Positions 25,304-35,125 of a DNA stretch of 64,000 bases are shown piece by piece. This DNA comes from Corynebacterium diphtheriae (GTDB lineage: Bacteria; Actinomycetota; Actinomycetes; Mycobacteriales; Mycobacteriaceae). A model generated the notes under the pieces. The model ran no database searches and had not been told where the DNA came from. It worked only from the letters and a program-made list of their open reading frames with translations. The translations under genes and the position numbers were made by a program. The first letter of the stretch is position 1; each line of letters begins with the position of its first letter. The DNA lies in NCBI RefSeq assembly GCF_001457455.1, contig NZ_LN831026.1:62001-126000 (forward strand), in the 5' to 3' direction.

Positions 25304-26917
25304 ATGAATAGCTCACGGATTCCTTCTGTTCTCGACGCCTCCTGTGAGGCGTATGTGTACGATCTTGCTGCTGTTTCTCCCACCGATGCGACCGCGTGGG
25401 GGATTAGCGGCTATGACGATCAACTCCAAGATTTTTCCCCAGCGTATTGGGAAAAAGTTGCAGACCAGCATCGCAAACTTCTGAACGCCATCCCTGCAGA
25501 AGACACCCTCGACTCGGTTGATCGTGTCACGGCTGCTGTGTTGCGGGATCGCCTCGGGGTGGAATTAGATATTGATGCGGCTGGCGATAACCTAGCAAAG
25601 CTCAACAATATTGAGTCGCCAGTGCAAACCATTCGTGACACCTTCTTGCTCATGCCGCAGGATACCGACGAGCAGCGCGATGCCATTGCCGCGCGCCTGA
25701 CTCACCTCCCGCGCGCACTGGCCGGATATAAGGAATCCCTGCAGGTGGCTGCCGCAGCAGGCAGGGTAGCGGCTGCCCGCCAGGTACAGTGTGTGATCGA
25801 ACAACTCACGGAGCTTACCCAGCCGCAATCAATGCTGACGCAGCTGGGCGTATCGGGTGCCGCTGTGGAGCACGCGCAGGCGGCCTGCGGGGAGATGGCG
25901 CAGTGGCTGCGCACCGAACTACTACCCAAGGCACCTGCTGAGGATGCCGTCGGTAGGGAGCGCTACCAGCGCCTAAGCCACCTGTTTGTTGGTGATGTAG
26001 TAGACCTTGACGACGCCTACCTGTGGGGTCAAGAGCGCCTGCGGGAGATCGTCGATAAGCAAGAAGCCATCGCCGCCGAACTCTACGGTGCTGGCACCAG
26101 CGTCGCCGACGCCATGAAACGCCTCGATACCGAAGAGCGCTACACCATCCACGGCGTGGACGCGCTGCAACAATGGATGCAAACCCAAGCCGACCGCGTA
26201 ATCGCCGATCTCAACGGCACCCACTTCGCCATCCCCGAGCCGGTACGCACCATCGAAGCCAAAATCGACCCCGCGGGCACCGGAGGAATCTTCTACACCC
26301 CACCATCAGACGACTTTAGCCGCTCAGGACGCATGTGGTGGTCTGTTCCCGCAGGTCAAGAAGAATTCCACACGTGGCAAGAACTCACCACCGTATTCCA
26401 CGAAGCGGTACCAGGCCACCACCTGCAATGCGGACAAGCCACCTGCGAACGCGACAACCTCAACCTATGGCGGCGCGTAGCCTGCTGGAACTCCGGACAC
26501 GGCGAAGGCTGGGCCCTCTACGCCGAACAACTCATGGCCGAACTGGGATACCACGACGACCCTGGCACCATGATGGGCATGCTCGACGCACGACGCCTCC
26601 GCGCCGCCCGCGTTGTCCTCGACATCGGCGTGCACCTGCGCAAAACCACCCCCGACGGCGGTGTATGGGATGCCGCCTACGCTTGGGACTTCCTACGCGC
26701 CAACGTGGCTATGGACGAGAAGAACCTCGCCTTTGAACTCGACCGCTACCTCGGCTGGCCAGGCCAGGCACCGTCCTATGCCCTCGGCCAGCGCCTCTGG
26801 CAAGACCTGCGTGACAGTGCCGTCGCACAAGGAATGAGCCTGCCGGAATTCCACAGCCGTGCCCTAACGCTGGGGTCTATCCCCATGTCGATCCTGCGGC
26901 GTGAGGTACTTCGCTAA
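25304..26917 (+). CDS. DUF885-family putative zinc metallopeptidase
   Basis: 537 aa, cytosolic. The zinc motif HEAVPGHHLQ (HExxxH) near residue 365 is followed by the glutamate-bearing WNSGHGEGWALYAEQLM. DARRLRAARVVLDIGVH and YLGWPGQAPSYALGQRLW are further family blocks. Length and architecture match bacterial DUF885, distantly related to M32/M2-type gluzincins. No signal peptide is present. The substrate is unknown. It probably shares a transcript with the GNAT-LOG gene. Confidence 0.88.
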   Translation: MNSSRIPSVLDASCEAYVYDLAAVSPTDATAWGISGYDDQLQDFSPAYWEKVADQHRKLLNAIPAEDTLDSVDRVTAAVLRDRLGVELDIDAAGDNLAKLNNIESPVQTIRDTFLLMPQDTDEQRDAIAARLTHLPRALAGYKESLQVAAAAGRVAAARQVQCVIEQLTELTQPQSMLTQLGVSGAAVEHAQAACGEMAQWLRTELLPKAPAEDAVGRERYQRLSHLFVGDVVDLDDAYLWGQERLREIVDKQEAIAAELYGAGTSVADAMKRLDTEERYTIHGVDALQQWMQTQADRVIADLNGTHFAIPEPVRTIEAKIDPAGTGGIFYTPPSDDFSRSGRMWWSVPAGQEEFHTWQELTTVFHEAVPGHHLQCGQATCERDNLNLWRRVACWNSGHGEGWALYAEQLMAELGYHDDPGTMMGMLDARRLRAARVVLDIGVHLRKTTPDGGVWDAAYAWDFLRANVAMDEKNLAFELDRYLGWPGQAPSYALGQRLWQDLRDSAVAQGMSLPEFHSRALTLGSIPMSILRREVLR

Positions 26918-26962
26918 CCCACGATTTCCACTCCACCTGTTGCGCGCAATATAATGCGGTGT

Positions 26963-27391
26963 ATGTCTGACCAACTGAAACTGGACCAGCAGATCTGTTT
27001 CCAGCTGTACACCGGATCGCGCCTCATGCAACGAATGTACCGCGTCTACTTCGACCAGTGGGGAATCACGTACTCCCAGTACTTGGTCCTATTGCTGCTA
27101 TGGGAAAAAGATCGCCAGACCATCAGCGAACTGTCAGACCCCCTCGACCTAGACAGCGGTACCCTCTCGCCACTACTGCGGCGCATGGAGGCCAATGGCT
27201 TTGTCACCCGCGAACATGAACAAAGCGACTATCGCAAAGTAGTCGTGTGCCTGACTACCCGCGGCCGCCGGCTGAAAACCAAAGCCAAAAAAATGAACGA
27301 CGAGCTCAACGACATGCTGGGCTTTGACGACGCCGACCTCACCGCCGTCACCCGCGTCCTAGAAAAGATCAACCCCTCCGCAGCAATCTAA
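26963..27391 (+). CDS. OhrR-like MarR-family redox-sensing regulator
   Basis: 142 aa from the ATG at 26963 (MSDQLKLDQQ). The N-terminal LKLDQQICFQLYTGSRLMQR carries a cysteine at the position of the peroxide-sensing Cys of OhrR (LKL.NQLCF.LY). A winged helix follows: QYLVLLLLWEKDRQTISELS and LDLDSGTLSPLLRRMEANGF. The C-terminal helices are complete. OhrR proteins repress organic-hydroperoxide resistance genes until the Cys is oxidised. No ohr gene adjoins it, so it may regulate the neighbours or distant genes. Confidence 0.87.
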   Translation: MSDQLKLDQQICFQLYTGSRLMQRMYRVYFDQWGITYSQYLVLLLLWEKDRQTISELSDPLDLDSGTLSPLLRRMEANGFVTREHEQSDYRKVVVCLTTRGRRLKTKAKKMNDELNDMLGFDDADLTAVTRVLEKINPSAAI

Positions 27392-28421
27392 TAAGCTGCG
27401 GCAGCCACCCTGCCAGCAACAACACACACAACAGGCGGATAATCTGCACGGCCACCACAATCGGGCCAGCACCGCCCTCGCTGGCAAGGGCTAGGACCGT
27501 CTCCAAGCCACCAGGGCTGGTAGCCAAATACGCGTCAAAATAATCCACGCCCATGGTCGCAGCCAACGGCCACGCCGTAAGCGCACAACCACCCAACAAC
27601 ACCACGATAAAAATCATCGTGGCAGGTACTTGGCGTGCAAAAAACTTCAACGCAGCCACCGATAACCCACCGCCGCACATCCAACCAATGCACAAAAACG
27701 CAAAAATGCGCACCAACATTGGCGGGGTGAAATCCACATGCGGCAACACCGCACTAGCAGCAACAATAAGAAGCAACGGCCCCAGAATCGACGGCACCGG
27801 AATCCGCAACACCGCCGCAAGACGATGGCCCACCACCGCAATCACACACACAAGCGCAAGCGCCCACCACGGCTGGTCGCCACGCGGGGTAACCACATGG
27901 TCCAAACCCGTCGGCGCAATCATATGAGCCACGAGCGGCAACGACATCGACACCGCCACCAGACGCAAATACTGCGACAATGCCACATAGCGAAAATCCG
28001 CGCCCAGATCCTGCGCCAACACCGGCATGACCGACGCCCCACCAGCCAACATCGACAAAATGCCCGTCTCCTGAGAAATCAACGGCTGCGCCCGCGCCAA
28101 CACCATGCCACCCACAATGCCAATCGCCAACGTGACAAACGTGACCATGAGACCAGGCAGCACGTAGCGTGCCAGCAGCGCCGGGTTCGCAGTAGCTAAC
28201 GGCAAACCCGCCAGAATTCCAATGAAGCCACGGCCGAGGTTAAACACCTCCTTGTGGATCGGTAGCTCCGTGCCGCTCACAATCGCCATCGTGGCCGATA
28301 CAAAAATCGCACCGAGAATCCATGCCGCAGGAACATGCAACATGCTGAACACATATCCGGTTGCAACCGAGGCTGGAACCACCAGCAGCCACTTGGCGGC
28401 AACACTGCTATTCCATGCCAC
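27369..28421 (-). CDS. AbrB-family membrane transporter
   Basis: 350 aa with about ten membrane helices in two inverted halves. The family starts HVPAAWILGAIFVSATMAIV and has GRGFIGILAGLPLA, GILSMLAGGASVMPVLAQD and, at the end, YFDAYLATSPGGLETVLALA. This is the AbrB/'ammonia monooxygenase-like' transporter family, whose substrate is not established. It starts 4 bp after the lipoprotein gene and its 3' end overlaps the MarR gene by 23 bp in convergent arrangement. Confidence 0.85.
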   Translation of the reverse strand: MAWNSSVAAKWLLVVPASVATGYVFSMLHVPAAWILGAIFVSATMAIVSGTELPIHKEVFNLGRGFIGILAGLPLATANPALLARYVLPGLMVTFVTLAIGIVGGMVLARAQPLISQETGILSMLAGGASVMPVLAQDLGADFRYVALSQYLRLVAVSMSLPLVAHMIAPTGLDHVVTPRGDQPWWALALVCVIAVVGHRLAAVLRIPVPSILGPLLLIVAASAVLPHVDFTPPMLVRIFAFLCIGWMCGGGLSVAALKFFARQVPATMIFIVVLLGGCALTAWPLAATMGVDYFDAYLATSPGGLETVLALASEGGAGPIVVAVQIIRLLCVLLLAGWLPQLIRLLRRG

Positions 28422-28425
28422 TTTG

Positions 28426-28911
28426 TCAGTTCACAGCCTCATAGGAATCCTGGGTAATCACCACACCCTTGCCATCAGGCCTGCTGATTTTTATCGAATC
28501 CGGTGCCGAGGTATCGATCGTCCACCCCGACTGCGGATCACCGACCACATAGCGGTGCTCTTTACCCAAGTGTGCGAAGCCCTGATCTCGCACCGGTGGC
28601 TGCTTACCCGTTGCCGACACCGCAAACGGCTCCGCCTGGACTCGCACCGTGGTGGCTTGCTCGTGGGCACCTTCGGTGTTTTTCCACGTGGTAACAAACT
28701 GCAGCGGTGAACACTGGGCTTGGGCTGGGGTGAAATCACAAGCAAGGTCTACATCGCTGCTAAGGGCTACCACATAGCCGCCGGGCTGAATGGTTTCCGG
28801 TGCCGCCTGCTGGACCGATCCAGCCGACGAACAACCACACACCCCCAATGCCACCGCGGCAGCAATCGCGGTAGTAGTTACAGTGCCTTGAAAAACGGTA
28901 GTCAATCTCAC
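28426..28911 (-). CDS. Small secreted lipoprotein
   Basis: 161 aa from the GTG at 28911, preceded by GGAGG at 8 bp; the reading frame continues upstream without a good site. Signal peptide TAIAAAVALGVCGCSSAGS holds the lipobox. The mature part is beta-rich, with two Cys (LACDFTPAQAQC) probably in a disulfide and the Thr/Val-rich WKNTEGAHEQATTVRVQAEP. No family is recognised. It is the first gene of a two-gene unit with the AbrB-type transporter, so it may help that transporter. Confidence 0.68.
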   Translation of the reverse strand: MRLTTVFQGTVTTTAIAAAVALGVCGCSSAGSVQQAAPETIQPGGYVVALSSDVDLACDFTPAQAQCSPLQFVTTWKNTEGAHEQATTVRVQAEPFAVSATGKQPPVRDQGFAHLGKEHRYVVGDPQSGWTIDTSAPDSIKISRPDGKGVVITQDSYEAVN

Positions 28912-29008
28912 GGTGCTCACCTCCACAAGCTTGGTTACCTCCGAGCGTAGTGTGTAACCACGAACAACGCTGACAGGGCACAGAAGACGAACAAAGGACA
29001 ACACCCCC

Positions 29009-29779
29009 ATGGATCTAGGACTAAGCGGCTGGGCGATACTCACCTTTGGGGCGGCCGCCGCCGGTTGGGTAGACGCCGTCATTGGCGGCGGTGGATTGAT
29101 CCTCATCCCCCTCATCATGGCCGTAGCCCCAGGACTGCTCCCAGCAAATGCGCTGGCCACAAACAAATTTGCGGCAGTCACCGGAACATTCTCCGCGGCG
29201 GTAACCCTCGTGCGCAAAGTGGGCGTAGATACCTCCCTCGCGCTACGTATGATCCCCGTTGCGGCCGTGTGTTCGGGAGTGGGTGCGCTGATGGCGGCGT
29301 CGATAAGCAAAGATGTAATGCGGCCAATCGTTATCATATTGATGCTTATCGCCGGCCTCTTTGTGGCGCTTAGACCCGATTTTGGCCAAGGAAACAGCGC
29401 TCACAAACCATGGGGACGCGCCGTAGCACTCATCGCCGTTGCCGCCATCGCAATTTACGACGGCATCTTCGGGCCCGGCACCGGGATGTTCCTCATCATG
29501 GCGTTTACCGCCTTGCTTTCCCAAGACTTCATCCGCTCCGCAGCCTTGGCAAAAGTCATCAACACCGCCACCAACATTGGCGCCCTCTGCGTCTTCATCG
29601 CCGCGGGCCACATCCTCTGGAAACTCGGCATCATCCTCGCCATCGCCAACGTTGCTGGCGCACAACTAGGCGCACGCACCGTCCTCGGTGGTGGCACCCG
29701 CCTCCTGCGCGCAGCCCTGCTCACCCTCGTCGTCGTGATGAGTATCTACCTGGCACAACAACAGTGGTTCAACGGATAG
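29009..29779 (+). CDS. TauE/SafE-family sulfite/sulfonate-type exporter
   Basis: 256 aa, about eight membrane helices. Signature WVDAVIGGGGLILIPLIMAV is followed by NKFAAVTGTFSAAVTLVRK and the internal repeat GIFGPGTGMFLIMAFTALL, then TNIGALCVFIAAGHILW. The duplicated glycine-rich cores are typical. The family exports small organic or sulfur anions; substrate not determined. It ends convergently with hrpB, overlapping 11 bp. Confidence 0.87.
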   Translation: MDLGLSGWAILTFGAAAAGWVDAVIGGGGLILIPLIMAVAPGLLPANALATNKFAAVTGTFSAAVTLVRKVGVDTSLALRMIPVAAVCSGVGALMAASISKDVMRPIVIILMLIAGLFVALRPDFGQGNSAHKPWGRAVALIAVAAIAIYDGIFGPGTGMFLIMAFTALLSQDFIRSAALAKVINTATNIGALCVFIAAGHILWKLGIILAIANVAGAQLGARTVLGGGTRLLRAALLTLVVVMSIYLAQQQWFNG

Positions 29780-32114
29780 CCAACGGATCCTCCGGCCACG
29801 GATGCTTGGGGTAGCGTCCGCGCATATCGGAACGAACCTGCTGGTAGGGGCCCGCCCAGAAACTATCCAACGTGTCGGTCACCGCAAGCGGGCGACCAGC
29901 AGGCGACAACAAATGAAACTGAAGCGGGCGGCCGCACACAATGGGGGACTCCAACAGGCCAAAACAGTCTTGAAGCCTAGTGCTCAGCACCGGCCGGTCG
30001 CCAGCATAAGAAATACGGGCGCGGCGACCATTAGGCAACTCGAGTACAGCAGGTGCCAGCTCGTCGAGGCGGGTGGCCTCCGGCCACGGGAGCAAGCGCT
30101 GGAGTGCGGGGTAGAGATCGATTCGGGCGGCTGGGGTGCCGGCGGCCAATGCTGCGATCTCAGGGCCAAGCCACAAGGTGGGGTCGGCTGCATCAACATC
30201 CGGCCACGGTTCACCGTAATACTCGTGAAGATGTCGGAGGCGATCGCGCAGCTCGGTGGCCTTATCGGAGAACGTAAACAGCTCAAGGCCATGGGTGCGG
30301 ATACCCTCGGCTAGTGCCTGTTCCGCGAGCTCACCCTCAACTTTCACATTGGTTGTGCTCAATGTTATTGCGCCGGAGTGGCGAATGCGCGTGCCCCGCA
30401 GGGAGCCGTCGACAAGCGTAGCCTCAGTGCGCTCCGCAACGCCGATGATGTCCACAGCAGCGGCCTCACTGATAGGGGCAGCCGAGCGGATAACACTGCC
30501 ACGATGTGTGAGAGACGCCTGCGCCACCGCAAGCCACTCATGGCCAGAAAGACTAGAAACCCCCAGCTCAGCACGGGAACCGCCTGCCATAAGATAGCTG
30601 TCGCCATCGCGCCGCGCCACATTTTTAGGCCACGCCCGCGCGATCGCTTCCCCTGGTGTGCACTCAGAATCAGGCACGAACCCCGCTAACCGCGCCACCT
30701 CGCGGGTAAAACGCTGCTGATGAGACATCGCCGCGATTGCACGAGGAATATCCCCACGGGCATCAAGACTTAGCGCCGCAATCGTCGGTGCAGCCCCGCC
30801 ACCACAATGCAGCAACGACGCACCCAGCCGAGGATCCGTAGGCAACGTAGCCAGCGTGCGACCAAGTTCGGTGATCTGGCCTGCGGCGTTGAGTGCGCCG
30901 ATGTCGCGCAATGTATCCACGGCCTGCTCCCATGATTGCTTCGGGGGCGTGCTCAGCAGCGGAAACTGGGCGGGATCAGTACAACCCCACGCGGTCAAAC
31001 ACAGTGCCGCTTGGGTGAGATCGGCGGAGCGGATTTCTGGGGTGACGTGGTCGGGGAAGTGCTGAAACTCCGCCGCCGAGTACAGGCGGTATACGGTGCC
31101 TGGCCCTTCACGACCAGCGCGTCCCGCACGTTGGTCTGCTTGTGCCTGGCTGGTGCTGGTGGTGACCAGGCCGGTGAGGTCACGGGCGCGATCGCGTTTG
31201 GGAACACGGCTTAGGCCGGCGTCGACAACAATGCGCACGCCTGGCACGGTCAAAGAGCTTTCGGCTATCGACGTTGCCACCACGATCCGCTGCCGACCAG
31301 CGCGCAGCGCAGCGTCTTGCTCCGAACTAGTCAACTGGCCATGCAGAGGATAAACCGGCACGGATGTGCGCTGCTCTAAAGCGGAAACCGCAGTGGTCAC
31401 GGCGGCAATGGTGGGGAGGAATACAAGGGCGGAATCCGTGGAGTGCGCCACCGCACGCTGGGTAACTGTGCAAACATGATCCATGTATGAGCGGCTCAGC
31501 GCTATGCGCTCGGCAGCAGGCTGATAATGCAGCTCCAAGGGGTGAATCTCCGCGTGGGTTTCCACGATAGGTGCTGGGTGTTCTGGGCTCAGTAGCTCAG
31601 CAAAGCGCGGGGCATCGACGGTTGCGGACATCGCGATCACCGTGAGGTCGTCGCGAAGCTCTCGTAGCTCAACAAGCATGCCAAGGACAAGGTCGGTGTC
31701 GAGTTGGCGCTCATGGACCTCATCGACCACCACGGCAGAGACTCCGTCGAGCTCCGGATTAGAAATCAGCCTGCGCAACAGCACACCTGGGGTGACAAAC
31801 TCCACGAGATCGCCCCGAGAACGCTCGCCACGAATGGTATAACCCACACGATGTGTACTCGGCTGATCGCAACTGCTCCGGTCGAGCTGTTCAAGGTGAT
31901 GGGCGGCAGCACGAACAGCCACCCTGCGCGGTGCCACCACGATCACCTTGCCGCCAGTTACATTGTGCGCAATGGGTGGTACAAGGGTGGTTTTACCTGT
32001 GCCAGGTGGGGCTTGCACCACCGCCATGCGATGGGTGCGCAGGGCGTCGATAAGCGTCGTGGTGGACTGTGCGACGGGCAGACCGGCGCCGATAACAGAA
32101 AGATTAAAGCTCAT
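29769..32114 (-). CDS. hrpB: ATP-dependent RNA helicase HrpB
   Basis: 781 aa DEAH-box helicase. Motif I is VVQAPPGTGKTTLVPP, Ia APRRVAVRAA, II VVDEVHERQLDTD (DEVH), III AMSATVDA, V VATSIAESSLTVPGVRIVVD, VI QRAGRAGREGPG. The HA2/ratchet region and the HrpB-specific C-terminal domain (RARISYAGDRPVLSTRLQDC, PIVCGRPLQFHLLSPAGRPL) are full length. The precise bacterial role is not well defined. Its start overlaps the end of a decayed acetyltransferase gene by 11 bp. Confidence 0.95.
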   Translation of the reverse strand: MSFNLSVIGAGLPVAQSTTTLIDALRTHRMAVVQAPPGTGKTTLVPPIAHNVTGGKVIVVAPRRVAVRAAAHHLEQLDRSSCDQPSTHRVGYTIRGERSRGDLVEFVTPGVLLRRLISNPELDGVSAVVVDEVHERQLDTDLVLGMLVELRELRDDLTVIAMSATVDAPRFAELLSPEHPAPIVETHAEIHPLELHYQPAAERIALSRSYMDHVCTVTQRAVAHSTDSALVFLPTIAAVTTAVSALEQRTSVPVYPLHGQLTSSEQDAALRAGRQRIVVATSIAESSLTVPGVRIVVDAGLSRVPKRDRARDLTGLVTTSTSQAQADQRAGRAGREGPGTVYRLYSAAEFQHFPDHVTPEIRSADLTQAALCLTAWGCTDPAQFPLLSTPPKQSWEQAVDTLRDIGALNAAGQITELGRTLATLPTDPRLGASLLHCGGGAAPTIAALSLDARGDIPRAIAAMSHQQRFTREVARLAGFVPDSECTPGEAIARAWPKNVARRDGDSYLMAGGSRAELGVSSLSGHEWLAVAQASLTHRGSVIRSAAPISEAAAVDIIGVAERTEATLVDGSLRGTRIRHSGAITLSTTNVKVEGELAEQALAEGIRTHGLELFTFSDKATELRDRLRHLHEYYGEPWPDVDAADPTLWLGPEIAALAAGTPAARIDLYPALQRLLPWPEATRLDELAPAVLELPNGRRARISYAGDRPVLSTRLQDCFGLLESPIVCGRPLQFHLLSPAGRPLAVTDTLDSFWAGPYQQVRSDMRGRYPKHPWPEDPLAIR

Positions 32115-32475
32115 AAGTGGTGTGAGGATTAGCGGTGCGTATAACTCGGGCGGGGTTGCCGTAGGCGATGGTGACCCCTGCGGTGTCGAGGATGGTCACT
32201 CCGTAATTGATAAAAGTATCTTTGCCAATGGTCGTGTTAACACCATATTCAATGGTCAGAGGCTGTCTGATCGTGCAGTCCTTACTGGCGGGGCTGAGGA
32301 TCAACCGGCGGAGGCGATCAAGCTCCTCGGTATGCGTTGGGTGAGTGGCGTTGTAATCGAAAACCAACTCGGCGGTGCGAGCTATAGCCTGCGTGATCTC
32401 CGGCGATACTGGGATATGCCACCGTTGGGCGCGCTGGTCGGCCATCGTAGCTAGGGTATGCGGATCTAAGCTCAT
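32104..32475 (-). pseudogene. Maltose/galactoside O-acetyltransferase-like gene with large internal deletion
   Basis: 123 aa in frame. The N-terminal 95 residues match Maa/LacA (HTEELDRLRRLILSP, IEYGVNTTIGKDTFINYGVT). The protein then jumps from ILDTAGVTI straight to AYGNPARVIRTA, which is the normal C-terminal AGNPAKVIR. About 60-70 residues of the beta-helix, including the catalytic His region, are missing without loss of frame. It is therefore unlikely to be active. It sits just before hrpB and could still serve in coupled translation. Confidence 0.78.
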
Positions 32476-32494
32476 GATGGCTAGGTTAGTGGGT

Positions 32495-33186
32495 ATGCCA
32501 GATCTTTTCAGTGATAGCGGTTGGGTAGTGGTGAGCTGTCACGGGCGCTGCGCCCTGGTCTTGTTCACCTGCCACGTTGGATGGGGTTGGACCAGCAGTT
32601 CGCCGTGGTGCAGCAGTGCCGTGAGATTGCGCGCTCGGTGGCAGGTACTCCGCTTGCGATGCACCGGCAGCAGTGGGCGTATGGCACGATGAGCGCCTAT
32701 TTGATGTCCTTGGGGTTGCACTGGGAATACCGCACCTACCAGTATGTTTCTCAGTGGGGTGGGGTGGCTGTCCCGCCTATTCCTGTGGAGTTTTCGGCGC
32801 TGGCGCATGAGGTGTTGTGCGCTGCTGCGGGTGTTGACGACTCCCTTGCCGCGTGGGTGGATTCTTATCGCATTGATGCGGCTTTGGTGAATTATTATCC
32901 GCCGGGTGCTGGGATGGGGATGCACCAAGATGCGTTTGAGGATTCCCGTGCACCGGTGGTGTCGTTGTCTATTGGAGATTCGGCGGTGTTTCGGGCGGGC
33001 AATGGTGTGAATCGGCAGCGTCCGTGGCAGGATGTGGTGTTGGGGAGCGGGGATGCGGTGGTGTTTGGTGGACCGTCGCGAGACATGTTTCATTCGGTGG
33101 TGCGGCTGCACGAGGGCACGGCACCGACGCGATGTGGGGTGTCTCAGGGGCGGATAAATCTGACATTTCGGCAGGTAAAGCTATAG
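32495..33186 (+). CDS. alkB: AlkB-type 2-oxoglutarate/Fe(II) DNA dealkylase, probable N-terminal frameshift
   Basis: The dioxygenase core is intact: PLAMHRQQWAYGTMSAYLMS, ALVNYYPPGAGMGMHQDAFE (HxD), then MFHSVVRLHEG (distal His) and GRINLTFR (Arg for 2-oxoglutarate). The expected start MPDLFSDSGW is encoded from the ATG at 32495 in another frame; the switch falls between about 32515 and 32535. In the core frame the only early start is a TTG at 32521 with no good ribosome site. A one-base change would rebuild a full protein of about 230 aa. It repairs alkylated bases and neighbours tag. Activity depends on whether the shift is real. Confidence 0.8.
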
Positions 33187-33238
33187 TTTACCCCTGTTTT
33201 ACCCCCGCGTGTTGGAGGGATGTTTTAGCCTCGCTGTC

Positions 33239-33826
33239 ATGAACGGTATGGATCTTATTTCTTGTGATGATGGTCGGGTACGCCCTGCATGGGCGGTGGG
33301 GGATGCGCTGTTGCGTCATTATTACGACTATGAGTGGGGCGCACCGGTTCATTCGGAGTCGGGGTTGTTTGAGCGATTAGCGCTAGAGGGGTTCCAGTCG
33401 GGGTTGAGTTGGCGGACGGTGCTGCAGAAGCGCGCTGCTTTTCGGGAGGTTTTCTGGGGGTTTGATGCGGATCGGGTGGCGGGTATGACGGAGGCGGATG
33501 TGCAGGCTTTGCTTGTCGACGCCCGCCTGATTCGCAATCGGCGCAAAATCATGGCGGTGGTCAATAACGCTCGTGCTGTGATTGATCTGCGTGAGCATGG
33601 TGGCTTGGATGAGGTGTTGTGGTCGTTTGCGCCGGCGCAGCATACGCCTCCTCTTACGGTGGCGGATATCCCTTCGCAGACGGTGGAGTCACGGGCGATG
33701 GCTAAAGAGTTGAAGCGTTGTGGCTTCCAATTTGTTGGGCCTACCACGTGCTATGCCACGATGCAGGCGGTGGGGATGGTAGATGATCGCCCCCGTGGCG
33801 CGTCGCCACTTCTCGTGGAAAGCTAG
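33239..33826 (+). CDS. tag: DNA-3-methyladenine glycosylase I
   Basis: 195 aa from the ATG at 33239 (a second at 33248 is possible). Tag blocks are clear: LLRHYYDYEWGAPVHSESGL, then LALEGFQSGLSWRTVLQKRA (the catalytic Glu follows the family pattern), and CGFQFVGPTTCYATMQAVGM. The N-terminal Cys and the C-terminal His/Cys that form the zinc snap in E. coli Tag are absent (GRVRPAW; VDDRPRGAS), so the zinc site is lost or replaced. It removes 3-methyladenine. It is 52 bp after alkB. Confidence 0.88.
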   Translation: MNGMDLISCDDGRVRPAWAVGDALLRHYYDYEWGAPVHSESGLFERLALEGFQSGLSWRTVLQKRAAFREVFWGFDADRVAGMTEADVQALLVDARLIRNRRKIMAVVNNARAVIDLREHGGLDEVLWSFAPAQHTPPLTVADIPSQTVESRAMAKELKRCGFQFVGPTTCYATMQAVGMVDDRPRGASPLLVES

Positions 33827-33830
33827 TGCC

Positions 33831-34559
33831 ATGTCGAATCAACATGTGGTTAATGAGAAAAAGATTGCGGTTGTTACCGGTGCTTCCTCGGGTATTGGTG
33901 AGGCTGCCGCGCGTGCTCTTGCGGCCGATGGTTGGCATGTGATCGTAGCGGCACGACGCAAACACCTGTTGGATGTTCTGGCTGCTGATATTGCCGGTAC
34001 AGCGATTGAACTTGATGTGACAAGCGATGAGTCCGTGGCTGCGTTTGCGGCGCAGATTCCGCGATGTGACCTGCTGGTGAATAACGCGGGAGGCGCATTA
34101 GGGCTTGATCCCATTGCCCAAGCAAACCTTGAGGATTGGCAGTGGATGTATGACACCAACGTGTTAGGCACATTGCGGGTAACGAGGGCTCTGCTTGATG
34201 TGTTGAGCAGCAGTAATGGTCTGATTATCAACATCAGTTCGATCGCCGGTATCGCGCCCTATGCCGGTGGCGCTGGCTATAACGCTGCGAAGTTCGGGGT
34301 ATCGGCCATGGATAAGGTCATGCGCATTGAGTTCCAAGAACGAGGTATCCGTGTGGCAGAAATCAACCCAGGTCGGGTGCATACTGATTTTTCACTGGTG
34401 CGGTTTAAAGGTGACCAGCAGGCAGCCAATGCCGTCTATGAGGGCAAGGTGAACCTCACCGCGGGCGATATTGCGGAAACGATCCGGTGGGTGGCCTCGT
34501 TGCCTGCACACGTCAACATTGACCGGCTTGTGATCACCCCACAGGATCAGGTGATCTAG
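33831..34559 (+). CDS. Short-chain dehydrogenase/reductase, YdfG-like
   Basis: 242 aa from the ATG at 33831. Rossmann glycine motif VVTGASSGIGEAAARAL, NADP-type VIVAARR, DLLVNNAGGALG, catalytic Ser region IINISSIAGIAPY, and Y-x3-K in GYNAAKFGVSA, followed by VAEINPGRVHTDF. It resembles NADP-dependent 3-hydroxy-acid dehydrogenases (serine/3-hydroxypropionate type). It begins 4 bp after tag and may share its transcript. Confidence 0.9.
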   Translation: MSNQHVVNEKKIAVVTGASSGIGEAAARALAADGWHVIVAARRKHLLDVLAADIAGTAIELDVTSDESVAAFAAQIPRCDLLVNNAGGALGLDPIAQANLEDWQWMYDTNVLGTLRVTRALLDVLSSSNGLIINISSIAGIAPYAGGAGYNAAKFGVSAMDKVMRIEFQERGIRVAEINPGRVHTDFSLVRFKGDQQAANAVYEGKVNLTAGDIAETIRWVASLPAHVNIDRLVITPQDQVI

Positions 34560-34569
34560 CTCTATCGTT

Positions 34570-35125
34570 ATGACTCTTTCGGTGTTTGGTGCACTAGCTG
34601 CCGTGTGGGCTGCAGCAATTACGCTGCCTGGCCCAGACGTGCTGCAGATTGTGCGCATGGGTACTAAGAACCGGCACTTAGGCATGTGGTGTGCGCTAGG
34701 TGTGATGACGGGTAACACGATATGGATTGTGGGATCCCTGTTGGGGTTTGCGGCAGTGTTAGCTGCTAGGCCAGAGATCGTGCACCTTATTCAATTAGTT
34801 GGTGGGCTTTATATCGCGTGGATGGGTGTGTCCTCTGTGCGGTCTGGGTGGCAACGAATCTGTCTAATCCCAAAGCCGTGGTGTTTTCTCCTCGATATTC
34901 GCGCAGTTTGTCAACCCCAATATGGGGGCTATGTGGACTATTGTGATAGCAGCGTTTCCGATCGTTAGCGGTCTAGCGTGGTTTATCGGCCTTGCATGTG
35001 CCGTGAGGATGGTAGCCAGCGCTTTAATACGTAATAGTGCATGGATTGATCTTGGTGCGGGCGTAATTTTCCTCATCATTGGCGTAATCATGGCCGTTGA
35101 AGGAGTTGCCGGAATTGTGGGGTAA
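34570..35125 (+). pseudogene. LysE/RhtB-family exporter, deleted and frameshifted
   Basis: The N-terminal 95 residues are normal: AITLPGPDVLQIVRMGTKNR, GVMTGNTIWIVGSLLGFAAV, GGLYIAWMGVSSVRSGWQR. The next expected part (NLSNPKAVVFF, then SSIFAQFVNPNMGAMWTIVI) occurs in other frames: first shift near 34858 where a linker of some tens of residues is also missing, second at the TTTT of 34884-34887. The tail continues to AVEGVAGIVG at 35125. At least two lesions make loss of function likely. The family exports amino acids. Confidence 0.8.
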
